Source: Mycolicibacterium neoaurum
GTDB taxonomy: Bacteria > Actinomycetota > Actinomycetes > Mycobacteriales > Mycobacteriaceae
NCBI RefSeq assembly: GCF_036946495.1
Contig: NZ_JAQIIX010000002.1
Location: 2,914,001-2,978,000 of the forward strand
Direction of reading: 5' to 3'
Length of the DNA stretch: 64,000 nucleotides
Position 1 is the stretch's first letter, and the number at the start of each line of letters is the position of its first letter. Both the position numbers and the translations under genes were made by a program. The notes beneath the pieces were generated by a model. The model saw nothing but the letters and a program-made list of their open reading frames with translations, was not told the origin of the DNA and ran no database searches. This document shows, piece by piece, positions 42,554 to 51,085 of the stretch.

Positions 42554-44104
42554 CTATGTCGGCGTGCGGATGCCACGGATCAGGTCGGCGGCCTTCTCGC
42601 CGATCATGATGGTCGCCGCGTTGGTGTTCACCGACACGATGGTGGGCATCACCGAGGCATCGGCCACCCGTAGACCCTGCAGGCCGTGCACCCGTAGCTC
42701 GTGATCGACGACCGCTTCGGGGCCGGTACCCATCGCCGCGCTGCCCACCGGGTGGTAATAGGTACTGGTCGCCCGTATGACGTGGCGGCGCAACCCGGCC
42801 TCGTCGACGGTTTCCGGGCCCGGCAACGCTTCCCGGCCATACCAGGGCGCGAAGGCCTCGGTAGCGGCGATCTCGCGGGCCAGCCGGACGCCCTGGACCA
42901 ACCTGCGCACGTCGGATTCGGTGCCCAGATAGTTCGGATCGATCAGCGGGGCCGCCTCCGGATCCGGTCCGGCGAGCCGGATACTGCCGCGGGCATGCGG
43001 GACGGCCGCGACAGCGATCGTGAAGCTGTTGGCCGGCGAGCTCAGATGTGGTGGATGGAACGGGACATGGATGAACATCAGCTGCATGTCCGGACCGGTC
43101 AGTGCGGCGTCGCTACGCCAGGCCAGCGATGTTTCGGCGTGGTTGGTGAGCCCGGCCGGGATGGGGCGCGACGCCTCGAACACCACCGGACACAGCGGAT
43201 GATCGTGCAGATTGCGGCCCACGCCGGGGAGGTGGTGGTGCACGGGTATATCGACCGACTCGAGCTCGGGGGCCGGGCCCACCCCGGACAGTAGGAGCAG
43301 GCGCGGGGTGTCGACCGCCCCTGCGCTGAGGATCACCTCGGCGTCGGCCAGACCGCGGCGCAGATGTCCATCCATGACGAATTCCGCACCGATGCAACGG
43401 GTGTCGGAGAACAGGAGTCGCCGGGCGCGGGCTACGGTCGAGATGGTCAGGTTGGGACGTGCGCGCACCGCCGGAGGCAGATAGGCCACCGCGGTGCTCT
43501 GCCGGCGCCCCTGCGCTATCGCCAGATCATGCCAGCCCGCACCCTCGGGGTCGGCGCCGTTGAAGTCATCGGTCAACGCGAAACCCGCCTGCTGTGCGCC
43601 GTCGAGGAACACCTGGGACAGCGGATTCGCGGCATCGGGTGAGACCGGGGCCGGTGACATCGGGCCGTCCGTGCCGCGGTAGCGGGGATCGCGCCCCGGC
43701 ACGGTTTCCATGCGTCGGAAGTAGGGCAGCAGCGACGCGTGGTCCCAGCCTGGGCAACCGGCCGCCGCCCAGGTGTCGAAATCGTTGGGATGTCCACGCA
43801 GATGCACCATGGCGTTGATGCTGCTGCTGCCGCCCAGAGTATTGCCCCGCGGCCAGTTGTGTTGCAGCCCATCGGTTCCCGATTGTGGGACGGTGGTGTA
43901 GTTGTGGTCGACCGGGCTGCCCCACAGTGTCGGCCATGCCGGTGGCGTTGCCACGGCCGGGTCGGTGTCCGGCGGGCCGGACTCCAGCAGGAGCACGGTG
44001 GTGCCGGGATCTTCGGAGAGTCGGCTGGCGATGACACTGCCTGCCGAACCGGCGCCGATCACGATGAAGTCGTAGGTGGCGTGGGCGGTCTGGGGGTGAG
44101 ACAT
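42554..44104 (-). CDS. GMC-family FAD alcohol oxidoreductase (choline-dehydrogenase-like)
   Basis: This 516-residue flavoprotein has the N-terminal FAD motif IGAGSAGSVIASRLSEDPG. GMC signature blocks are WPRGNTLGGSSSINAMVHLR and SAGAVDTPRLLLLSG, with a C-terminal active-site His in STYYHPVGSAAMG. It oxidises an alcohol to an aldehyde, coupled to an electron acceptor. AAAGGA precedes the start at 44104. Sequence alone does not say which alcohol; choline, long-chain and glycol-type substrates are all known in the family. Confidence 0.9.
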   Translation of the reverse strand: MSHPQTAHATYDFIVIGAGSAGSVIASRLSEDPGTTVLLLESGPPDTDPAVATPPAWPTLWGSPVDHNYTTVPQSGTDGLQHNWPRGNTLGGSSSINAMVHLRGHPNDFDTWAAAGCPGWDHASLLPYFRRMETVPGRDPRYRGTDGPMSPAPVSPDAANPLSQVFLDGAQQAGFALTDDFNGADPEGAGWHDLAIAQGRRQSTAVAYLPPAVRARPNLTISTVARARRLLFSDTRCIGAEFVMDGHLRRGLADAEVILSAGAVDTPRLLLLSGVGPAPELESVDIPVHHHLPGVGRNLHDHPLCPVVFEASRPIPAGLTNHAETSLAWRSDAALTGPDMQLMFIHVPFHPPHLSSPANSFTIAVAAVPHARGSIRLAGPDPEAAPLIDPNYLGTESDVRRLVQGVRLAREIAATEAFAPWYGREALPGPETVDEAGLRRHVIRATSTYYHPVGSAAMGTGPEAVVDHELRVHGLQGLRVADASVMPTIVSVNTNAATIMIGEKAADLIRGIRTPT

Positions 44105-44128
44105 GACATTCCTTTCGGGGGTGGTCGA

Positions 44129-44950
44129 TCAGCGGGAGGTGGAGCGGGCGGCGTCGTCGATGAGATCGGCGACGACATCGGGGCGGGAGACGGTGACGGC
44201 GTGCGACGCGTCGACCTCGACGGTGTGTGCGCCGGCCCGTTCACCCATGAACCGCATGGAGTCGGCGGGGATCGCCAGATCGTCGGTGGTCACCAAATTC
44301 CATGACGGAATCTGCTTCCACGCGGTGCGGGACGCCCGATCGGCGAGGGCGGCCGCGGTGATGGGTCGTTGTGTGGCGGCCATCAGGGCGGCGACGTCGG
44401 CGGGAACGTCGGCGGCGAACACATCGGCGAATTCGGGCTGCTTGACGTACAACTCGTCGGCGGTACCGCCGCCTGGCAGGGGATAGGGCACGGTGTCGAG
44501 CGCGGGCCCCAGTTCGGCGCCCGGGAACTTCGCTGCCAGCTCTCCGGTGCTCTCGCCCGCCTCGAGGATGAAACTGGCGATGTAGACCAGCGCGGTGACG
44601 TCGGGATCACCGTCGGCCGCCTCGCTGATGACCGATCCGCCGTAGGAATGCCCGGCCAGCACCACCGGACCGTCGATGTGGTCGAGCACGCTGCGCACAT
44701 AAGCGGCGTCGCCCTGCAGTCCGCGCAACGGGTTGGCTGCGGCGACCACCGGATAGCCGTCGCGATGGAGCTCCTCGATCACCCCGTTCCAGCTGGAGGA
44801 GTCGGCGAACGCGCCGTGCACGAGCACGACGGTGGGGTGCGCACTGGGTTGCGGCGCGGGCGCTTCGGCGCCTGCTCCTGTGCAGCTCACGGTGAGTGCG
44901 GCGGTCGCCGTCAGAGCACTGATGGTCAGGGCGGTGGTGCGGATGCTCAT
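44129..44950 (-). CDS. Alpha/beta-hydrolase lipoprotein
   Basis: This 273-residue exported hydrolase has a signal peptide and a near-lipobox TVSC (Cys23), suggesting a lipid anchor; the -3 residue is Thr, not the usual Leu. The alpha/beta core starts PTVVLVHGAFADSSSW. The nucleophile elbow is GHSYGG, and the catalytic His lies in DASHAVTVS. Esterases or hydrolases of this type act on small esters or epoxides. It is divergent from a MarR regulator. Confidence 0.85.
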   Translation of the reverse strand: MSIRTTALTISALTATAALTVSCTGAGAEAPAPQPSAHPTVVLVHGAFADSSSWNGVIEELHRDGYPVVAAANPLRGLQGDAAYVRSVLDHIDGPVVLAGHSYGGSVISEAADGDPDVTALVYIASFILEAGESTGELAAKFPGAELGPALDTVPYPLPGGGTADELYVKQPEFADVFAADVPADVAALMAATQRPITAAALADRASRTAWKQIPSWNLVTTDDLAIPADSMRFMGERAGAHTVEVDASHAVTVSRPDVVADLIDDAARSTSR

Positions 44951-45070
44951 GGAAGCCTCTCTGGTGGAAATGCAATATATTGGATATCGCTCTGTGGATG
45001 GACTTTGTTCCCGGTCGCGCCCATGTCGCTCGGTTTTGTCTCGTCAGGTGGTCAGACGGTAAGAAAAGGG

Positions 45071-45574
45071 ATGCCCTCACACCCCAGCAAGCGCGACCCG
45101 ATAGCTCTGGCGCGCGCCAACTGGGAGCGCGCCGGCTGGTCCGATGTCGCCGACGGCATGGTGGCGGTCACCTCGGTGATGCGAGCCCACCAGATCCTGC
45201 TGGCACGCGTGGAGAACGCCCTACGGCCCTACGATCTGAGCTTCTCCCGCTTCGAGCTGCTACGCCTGCTGGCATTCAGCAGCAACGGAGAGCTGCCGAT
45301 CACCAAGGCCTCGGATCGGCTCCAGGTGCACGTCACCAGCGTCACCCATGCCATCCGACGGCTCGAGGCCGACGGGCTGGTCGAGCGGTTGCCGCACCCG
45401 ACCGATGGCCGCACCACGTTGGTGCGACTGACCGATCTGGGTCGCTCCACGGTCGAGGATGCCACCGAGACGCTCAACGCCGAGGTGTTCGCCGATATCG
45501 GTATCCCCGACGAGGATTCGCGCTCGCTCGCCGCTGCGATCGAGGCGCTGCGCCGGCACAGCGGGGACTTCTGA
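45071..45574 (+). CDS. MarR-family regulator
   Basis: This 167-residue winged-helix protein contains LSFSRFELLRLLAF, LPITKASDRLQVHVTSVTHA and DGRTTLVRLTDLGR. ATG 45071 has AAAAGGG upstream, and the longer frame to 44369 is unsupported. Divergence from the lipoprotein hydrolase across 120 bp suggests it controls that gene. The region contains AATATATT and GATATC words near 44974-44989 that could be the operator. Confidence 0.88.
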   Translation: MPSHPSKRDPIALARANWERAGWSDVADGMVAVTSVMRAHQILLARVENALRPYDLSFSRFELLRLLAFSSNGELPITKASDRLQVHVTSVTHAIRRLEADGLVERLPHPTDGRTTLVRLTDLGRSTVEDATETLNAEVFADIGIPDEDSRSLAAAIEALRRHSGDF

Positions 45575-45586
45575 CAGGCCGCGAGA

Positions 45587-46822
45587 CTACGGGTTCTGCT
45601 GCCCGGCGGCCGATTCCGTGCCAGAAACCGTCGTGTCGGCGGCAGGGATCGGGATGCTGGCGGTGACGGTGGTACCCGCGCCCGGACGTGACCGGATGTG
45701 CAGGCGACCGCCGACGATCTCGGCACGCTCGGCCATTGACAACAATCCGTAGCCGCCCATTTCGTCGCCGCCCAGGGGATGCTCGAATGTGTCGAATCCG
45801 ATTCCGTCATCGGTGATTTCGAGACGCGCCTGCTGATCGGAGACGGAGAAGGTGAGTTTCGCACGGGTGGCGCGGGCGTGTTTGACGACGTTCTGCAGGC
45901 ACTCCTGGGCGATCCGGTACAGCGCGAGCTCGATATGGTCGGGTAACCGTCGATCGGCGAGTTCGACCGCCAACTCGAGCTCGGGGATCGAGCGCGCCAG
46001 GCTGGCCAGGCCGCCGGCCAGACCGAGATCGTCGAGCACCGGCGGGCGCAGCCCGCTGATCGCGGCGCGTGCCTCTTGCAATGTCAGGTCGGCCAGTTCG
46101 CGGGCCTTGGACAACTGGTCGGCCGCGATCACCGGATTGTCGGCCACGGCGCGGCCCGCGGCGTCGAGCCAGTAGGACAGCGTCACCAGGCGCTGGGAGA
46201 TACCGTCGTGGATATCGCCGGCCAGCCGCCGCCGTTCCAACTCTTGGGCCTCGATGACCTGCTCGACGAAGTTCTCGTGGGCGCGCTCGCGGGCCACCAG
46301 CTGACGGTGCAGGCGGGCCTGGTGCAGTGCGCCGGCGATGAGCCGCCCGATGACCAGCAGCAGCTCGACATCGCGTTCGGTGAACTCGCGGCGCTGCACG
46401 GTGTGCACATTCAGCACGCCGACCAGGCCGCCCGGATCGGTCTGCATGGGCACCGAGACCATCGAGGTGAAATCCGAACCGCGCAGCGACTCGAAGGGCA
46501 GGTAGCGCGGATCTGATTCCTTGTCGTGACTGATCACCACCGCCTCGCGGTTGCTGGCGACCCAACCGGAGATCCCGTGGCCGAGGGGTAGCCGGATCTT
46601 GCCGACCTCACTGTCGAACGGAGGGGTGGCACCGGTCAGCGTCAGCGACCGCTCGGTGTCGTCGAGCACGTGCACGAAACATACGTCGGTGGCGGTGGCA
46701 TCGGTGATCATCCGGGCGGCAGCGGCCGCCAACGGCTCGACACCGGGACCGCTGGAGGTGGCCTGGATCAGTTCACGCAGCAGGGCCAGCTCGCGGTCGG
46801 CGGTCAGGATGGGGCTCGTCAT
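45587..46822 (-). CDS. Sensor histidine kinase with GAF domain (NarL-type)
   Basis: This 411-residue kinase has a GAF sensor domain (residues ~25-175), then a HisKA_3 dimerisation domain with the phospho-acceptor His205 in LAGDIHDGISQRL. A C-terminal HATPase domain (DDGIGFD, GGDEMGGYGLLSMAERAEIV) follows. There is no membrane segment, so it is a cytosolic sensor, possibly of a small ligand or redox state. Its start overlaps the response-regulator stop by 4 bp (ATGA), which marks the pair. Confidence 0.92.
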   Translation of the reverse strand: MTSPILTADRELALLRELIQATSSGPGVEPLAAAAARMITDATATDVCFVHVLDDTERSLTLTGATPPFDSEVGKIRLPLGHGISGWVASNREAVVISHDKESDPRYLPFESLRGSDFTSMVSVPMQTDPGGLVGVLNVHTVQRREFTERDVELLLVIGRLIAGALHQARLHRQLVARERAHENFVEQVIEAQELERRRLAGDIHDGISQRLVTLSYWLDAAGRAVADNPVIAADQLSKARELADLTLQEARAAISGLRPPVLDDLGLAGGLASLARSIPELELAVELADRRLPDHIELALYRIAQECLQNVVKHARATRAKLTFSVSDQQARLEITDDGIGFDTFEHPLGGDEMGGYGLLSMAERAEIVGGRLHIRSRPGAGTTVTASIPIPAADTTVSGTESAAGQQNP

Positions 46823-47481
46823 CGGTAGATGCCCTCCCGTAGCGCGGTGGCCACCGCGCCGGTGCGATCGCCGACGCCGAGCTTGCGATAGATCGAACTC
46901 AGATGGGTCTTGACCGTTTCCTCGCCGATCACCAGCTTGGCGGCGATACCGCGGTTGGACAGCCCGCTGACCACATACGACAGGATCTCGCTCTCGCGCT
47001 GGGTCAGCCCCTGCCGGGCGCCCGGCCAGAATTCGTCGCGCTGCAGGCGGGCCGCGGTGTCGGCGGCGCGTGCCGCCATGCCGGGGTCGATGGCCGTCTC
47101 ACCGCGATGAGCCAGTTCGAGCTGGCGGACCAGTTCGTCACTGCTGATGCTCTTGAGCAGGTAGCCCGATGCGCCGACCCGTAGTGCCTGGAAGAGGTAC
47201 TGCTCGTCCTCGTACACCGACAGCATGACGATCTTGCGGTCGGGATCGCGCTCCCGCAGCGCCAGGCACAGATCCAATCCGCTGGATCCCTGCATCCGGA
47301 CATCGCACAGGACGATGTCGGGGTCCAGTTCGGCGACCACCGTGAGGGCCCGCTCGGCGCCGACGGCCTGTCCGACGACCTGAACACGATCCTCGAAGCT
47401 CACGAGCATGGCCTTGAGCCCCTCGATGACCATCTCGTGGTCGTCGACCAGCACAAGGCGCATCGGGCTGGACGGCGCCAT
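46819..47481 (-). CDS. LuxR/NarL response regulator, partner of the GAF kinase
   Basis: The N-terminal receiver domain has DD in VLVDDHEM, the phosphoacceptor Asp in DIVLCDVRM and Lys in GYLLKSI. The C-terminal LuxR HTH reads LTQRESEILSYVVSGLSNRG and EETVKTHLSSIYRKLGV. The start is uncertain (47463, 47481 and 47493 are all ATG in frame); 47481 gives 220 residues and is a compromise. It is the first gene of the two-component operon and is divergent from the HAD-like gene. Confidence 0.9.
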   Translation of the reverse strand: MAPSSPMRLVLVDDHEMVIEGLKAMLVSFEDRVQVVGQAVGAERALTVVAELDPDIVLCDVRMQGSSGLDLCLALRERDPDRKIVMLSVYEDEQYLFQALRVGASGYLLKSISSDELVRQLELAHRGETAIDPGMAARAADTAARLQRDEFWPGARQGLTQRESEILSYVVSGLSNRGIAAKLVIGEETVKTHLSSIYRKLGVGDRTGAVATALREGIYR

Positions 47482-47586
47482 GCGGACAACCATAGGGCCG
47501 CCGGGTGGCCCGCAGACCCAACTTGGCCCACCCAATCCCCCTTATGGGGGAAGCGTCGAGAATGTGAGCTGGGCCACTCTTGTGCC

Positions 47587-48384
47587 ATGACGACGCCGCT
47601 GGATAGTGCCGGACCCGCCGCCACCTATCTGTTCCGCCGCACTGACCCGTTGCGTGCGCTGGTGCTCGATCTCGATGCGCTGGCCGACCTCCGTTTCGAC
47701 GGCTACCGCGCGGTGTTCAACGCTGCCTTCGCCGCTCTCGGCCTCCCTGTGCAGTGGAGTGTCGAGCGCTACCGTCAGCTCCTGGCGTTGCCCGACGAAC
47801 GGCTGCGGGTGGCCGCCGAGCTGCGTAAGCGATGCATCGGCACCGACTGCGATGTGCTGGTGCGAGTCCTGGTCGAGCAGGTATGCGCCACCAAGGAGGC
47901 CATGCTGCAGCGGGTCATGCTCGACGCGGGGCTCAGCCCGCGGCCCGGGCTCAACGATCTGGTGACAGATGCCTTCGTCGCGCAGGTGCCGATCGCGGTC
48001 ATCACCGACGGCCGGCGGCGCTGGGCGCAGCCGCTGGTGGGCCAGTTGGTGGGGGCCGGTCTGGTCGAGGCCGTGGTGACTGCCGACGATATCGGTGTGC
48101 CGCCGCGCGGGGATGCCCTGTTCCGGCAGGCGCTGGCCGAACTGGGCGCGGCGCCGCATGAGGCCTTGGCCATCGTCGGGTCGGCCGCCGGTCTGCGCGG
48201 GGCTGATACCGCGGGCCTGGCCACCGTCCTCATCGATGACGATGCGCACCCCGCGGCCGGGGTTCCGTCTGCCGCGGCCGCGGTGCGTCGCGATTACAGC
48301 GGTACCGACGGCGGGTTGCGGTTGGCCCAGTGTCGCCGACTGCATTCGCAGTGGTGGGCCGACCACAGCGTGCCGGCGGCCTGA
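47587..48384 (+). CDS. HAD-like (CbbY-type) hydrolase, degenerate
   Basis: This 265-residue protein has a HAD fold. Motif I reads LVLDLDALAD, keeping both Asp (DxD) but not the usual DGT/DST tail. The cap segment (residues ~45-130) is helical, and motif II is VITDGRRRW. Phosphatase activity is possible but not certain. ATG 47587 is the first in-frame start with reasonable context. It is divergent from the two-component operon. Confidence 0.65.
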   Translation: MTTPLDSAGPAATYLFRRTDPLRALVLDLDALADLRFDGYRAVFNAAFAALGLPVQWSVERYRQLLALPDERLRVAAELRKRCIGTDCDVLVRVLVEQVCATKEAMLQRVMLDAGLSPRPGLNDLVTDAFVAQVPIAVITDGRRRWAQPLVGQLVGAGLVEAVVTADDIGVPPRGDALFRQALAELGAAPHEALAIVGSAAGLRGADTAGLATVLIDDDAHPAAGVPSAAAAVRRDYSGTDGGLRLAQCRRLHSQWWADHSVPAA

Positions 48385-48418
48385 CCGCGCGGACGCCCTG
48401 TATCGACGGTGCTTGCGA

Positions 48419-48931
48419 TCACAGCGGCACCCAGATCCCGAAGAACCAGAACCCCCACTGACCGAAACCCGGATCCCAGACCGGGGTGACGGTCTGGCCC
48501 CAATAGTCGAAGGGGGGCGGTGGCGGCGCCCACGGTGGCGGTGGCGGGTCGAATCCCCACGGCCGCGGCGGTGGGGGCGGTGGCCCGAAGCCCCACGGGG
48601 CAGGTCCGTCTCCCCATGGCGGAGGATGTCCGTGCCAGTGCGGGTCACCGGGCGGCCCAGCAGGTCCGCCGGGCCCACCCAGATCTCCAGGTCCCGGACC
48701 GTGCGGTCCACCGGGCCCACCCGGATTGCCCGGATTACCCGGCCCGCCCGGTCCACCCGGATTGCCCGGTGGTGGTGGCCCGGCCGGACCGCAGTGCACG
48801 CCGGGCGGACCGCACGGCGGGCCCGGCGCGGCCTGGGCGACGCCGGAACCCATGCCGATCGCGGCCACACCGATCACTCCGGCAGCGCCCGCGGCGAGCA
48901 GCCTCGTCGTGTATCGCTTCGTCACGCTCAT
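48419..48931 (-). CDS. Secreted Gly/Pro-rich protein
   Basis: This 170-residue protein has an N-terminal signal peptide (residues 1-34, cleavage near AQAAP). A collagen-like Gly-Pro-Pro/Asn/Gly-rich stretch (residues ~37-95), a PPPP-rich region, and a hydrophobic aromatic tail ending FGIWVPL follow. Proteins of this composition are common in mycobacteria and have no established function. Bias in composition could give false matches in searches. Confidence 0.75.
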   Translation of the reverse strand: MSVTKRYTTRLLAAGAAGVIGVAAIGMGSGVAQAAPGPPCGPPGVHCGPAGPPPPGNPGGPGGPGNPGNPGGPGGPHGPGPGDLGGPGGPAGPPGDPHWHGHPPPWGDGPAPWGFGPPPPPPRPWGFDPPPPPWAPPPPPFDYWGQTVTPVWDPGFGQWGFWFFGIWVPL

Positions 48932-49005
48932 GTCGAACTCCCTCGACGATCAGGTTTCCCGACCTGGAGTCCACAGTCACCCTCGAACCTGCACGCAGGC
49001 TGTGA

Positions 49006-49893
49006 CTATCCCGCGCGTAACGCCTCGATGACGGCGCTGAAGTCCAATCCGCTGTGCTCGGCGTTGAAATCCGCGTAGATCTGCGCCGCATGGGTGCCCA
49101 GCGGGGCATTCGAGCCGGTCGATTCGACCGCGGCCATGGCCAACCCGAGGTCCTTGTGCATCAGGGCGGTGGCAAAGCCGGGCTTGAAATCGTTGTTGGC
49201 AGGGGAGGTCGGAACCGGCCCTGGCACCGGGCAGTTGGTGCTGACCGCCCAGCAGTTGCCGGTGGCCCCGGTGATCACATCGAACAGTTTCTGTTTGTCC
49301 AGGTCCAGCTTCTCGGCCAACACGAAGGCCTCGCCGATGGCGATCTGCTGCACCGCGAGCACCATGTTGTTGCACACCTTGGCGGCCTGCCCGGCCCCTG
49401 CGGCGCCGCAGTGGATGATCTTGCCCGCCATCGGATCCAGCACCGGCTTGGCCCGCTCGAAGGCGTCGTCCTCACCACCGACCATGAAGGCCAGGGTGCC
49501 GGCCGCCGCACCCTTGATGCCGCCGGACACCGGGGCGTCGAGCTGCGCGAAGCCCAATTCGATCGCCTGGCGGTGGATCGCCCGGGCGTCGTCGACCGAG
49601 ATGGTGGAGGTGTCGATGAACAGCGTGCCTTCCTTGGCCGCGGGCAGCACCTCGGCGTAGCAGCGCTTGACGATGTCACCGTTGGGCAGCGAGGTGATCA
49701 CCACGTCGGCGTCGGCGACGGCCACCGCACCGCTGTCGAAGGTCTTGACGCCCTTGGCTTCCGCGGCCTCCCGCAGCTCGGCGACCAGGTCGAAACCGTG
49801 CACGGTGAAACCACCGGCGACCAGATTGGCGGCCATCGGGCCACCCATGTTGCCCAGTCCCAGAAAAGCGACGGTGCTTGTCTCAGCGCTCAT
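49006..49893 (-). CDS. mmsB: 3-Hydroxyisobutyrate dehydrogenase
   Basis: The 295-residue NAD enzyme of valine catabolism oxidises 3-hydroxyisobutyrate to methylmalonate semialdehyde. It has the N-terminal FLGLGNMGGPMAANL nucleotide motif and DAPVSGGIKGAAAGTL. The catalytic Lys is in GQAAKVCNNM. It starts at 49893, 17 bp after the acyl-CoA dehydrogenase stop. It is the last gene of an mmsA-ACAD-mmsB operon. Confidence 0.93.
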   Translation of the reverse strand: MSAETSTVAFLGLGNMGGPMAANLVAGGFTVHGFDLVAELREAAEAKGVKTFDSGAVAVADADVVITSLPNGDIVKRCYAEVLPAAKEGTLFIDTSTISVDDARAIHRQAIELGFAQLDAPVSGGIKGAAAGTLAFMVGGEDDAFERAKPVLDPMAGKIIHCGAAGAGQAAKVCNNMVLAVQQIAIGEAFVLAEKLDLDKQKLFDVITGATGNCWAVSTNCPVPGPVPTSPANNDFKPGFATALMHKDLGLAMAAVESTGSNAPLGTHAAQIYADFNAEHSGLDFSAVIEALRAG

Positions 49894-49910
49894 GTGATGC
49901 CCGAACCTTC

Positions 49911-51077
49911 CTATCCGGCGGCCCGGGCCCGGGCGGCTTCCGCCCGGCCGATGACCACACGCATGATTTCGTTGGTACCCTCCAGGATTCGGTGCACCCG
50001 CAGATCCCGGACGATCTTCTCCAACCCGTACTCCTTGAGGTAGCCGTACCCGCCGTGCAGCTGCAGGGCGGAGTCGGCAACCTCGAAACAGGCGTCGGTC
50101 ACGTAGCGCTTGGCCATCGCGCACAGTTCGACCTTGTCGGTCGAATTCGAGTCGAGCGCGGAGGCCGCCCGCCACAACATGATTCGCGAGGTCTCCAGCG
50201 AGGTTGCCATATCGGCGAGGGCGAACCGGATGGTGGGCTCGTCGAGCAGTGAGCCGCCGAACGCCTCCCGGTCCCGCACGTAGGCGCAGGCCTTCTCGTA
50301 GGCTGCGCGGGCGCCGCCCAGCGAGCAGGCCGCGATGTTGATCCGGCCGCCGTTGAGACCGTTCATCGCGATACCGAATCCGGTGCCCTCACCCTCGGCT
50401 CCGCCGAGCATGGCCTCGGCCGGGACCCGGACGTTCTCCAAGATCACCTGCGCGGTGGGCTGAGCGTTCCAGCCCATCTTGGCCTCGTTCGGGCCGAAAG
50501 ACATTCCGGAGGTGTCCTTTTCGACCACGAAGGTGGAGATGCCCCGAGGGCCTTCGCCGCCGGTGCGGGCCATCACGACGTAGACGTCGGAACTGCCGGC
50601 TCCCGAGATGAACTGCTTGACGCCGTTGAGCACGTACTCGTCGCCGTCGCGCACCGCGCGGGTGCGCAGCGCCGAAGCGTCCGAACCCGCACCCGGTTCG
50701 GTAAGGCAGTAGCTGGCGATGGACTCCATCGTGGCCAGTCGCGGCACCCAGGTCTTGCGCTGCTCCGGCGTGCCGTAGGTGTCGATCATCCAGGCGCACA
50801 TGTTGTGGATCGAGATGAACGATGCGATGGCCGGATCGGCGGCCGAGAGCTCCTCGAAGATGCGGACAGCGTCGATGCGGCGTAACCCGCTGCCGCCGAC
50901 CTCGTCGGAACAGTAGATCGCACCCATGCCCAGTTCGGCCGCCTCGCGCAGCGCATCGACCGGGAAGTGCTTGTCGGCGTCCCAGTCCAGGGCATGCGGC
51001 GCGAGCCGTTTGGCGGCGAACGCGGCTGCCGTTTCGGTGATGACGCGTTCGTCGTCGTCGAGTTCGAAAATCGACAT
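49911..51077 (-). CDS. Acyl-CoA dehydrogenase, isobutyryl-CoA type
   Basis: This 388-residue flavoprotein has YCLTEPGAGSDASALRT and FVVEKDTSGMSFG in the FAD/substrate regions. At the C-terminus LHGGYGYLKEYG and RILEGTNEIMR carry the catalytic Glu segment missing from the 27977 protein. Placement between mmsA and mmsB points to isobutyryl-CoA oxidation in valine breakdown. The gene spacings are 8 bp (from mmsA) and 17 bp (to mmsB). Confidence 0.92.
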   Translation of the reverse strand: MSIFELDDDERVITETAAAFAAKRLAPHALDWDADKHFPVDALREAAELGMGAIYCSDEVGGSGLRRIDAVRIFEELSAADPAIASFISIHNMCAWMIDTYGTPEQRKTWVPRLATMESIASYCLTEPGAGSDASALRTRAVRDGDEYVLNGVKQFISGAGSSDVYVVMARTGGEGPRGISTFVVEKDTSGMSFGPNEAKMGWNAQPTAQVILENVRVPAEAMLGGAEGEGTGFGIAMNGLNGGRINIAACSLGGARAAYEKACAYVRDREAFGGSLLDEPTIRFALADMATSLETSRIMLWRAASALDSNSTDKVELCAMAKRYVTDACFEVADSALQLHGGYGYLKEYGLEKIVRDLRVHRILEGTNEIMRVVIGRAEAARARAAG

Positions 51078-51085
51078 GGTCAGCG

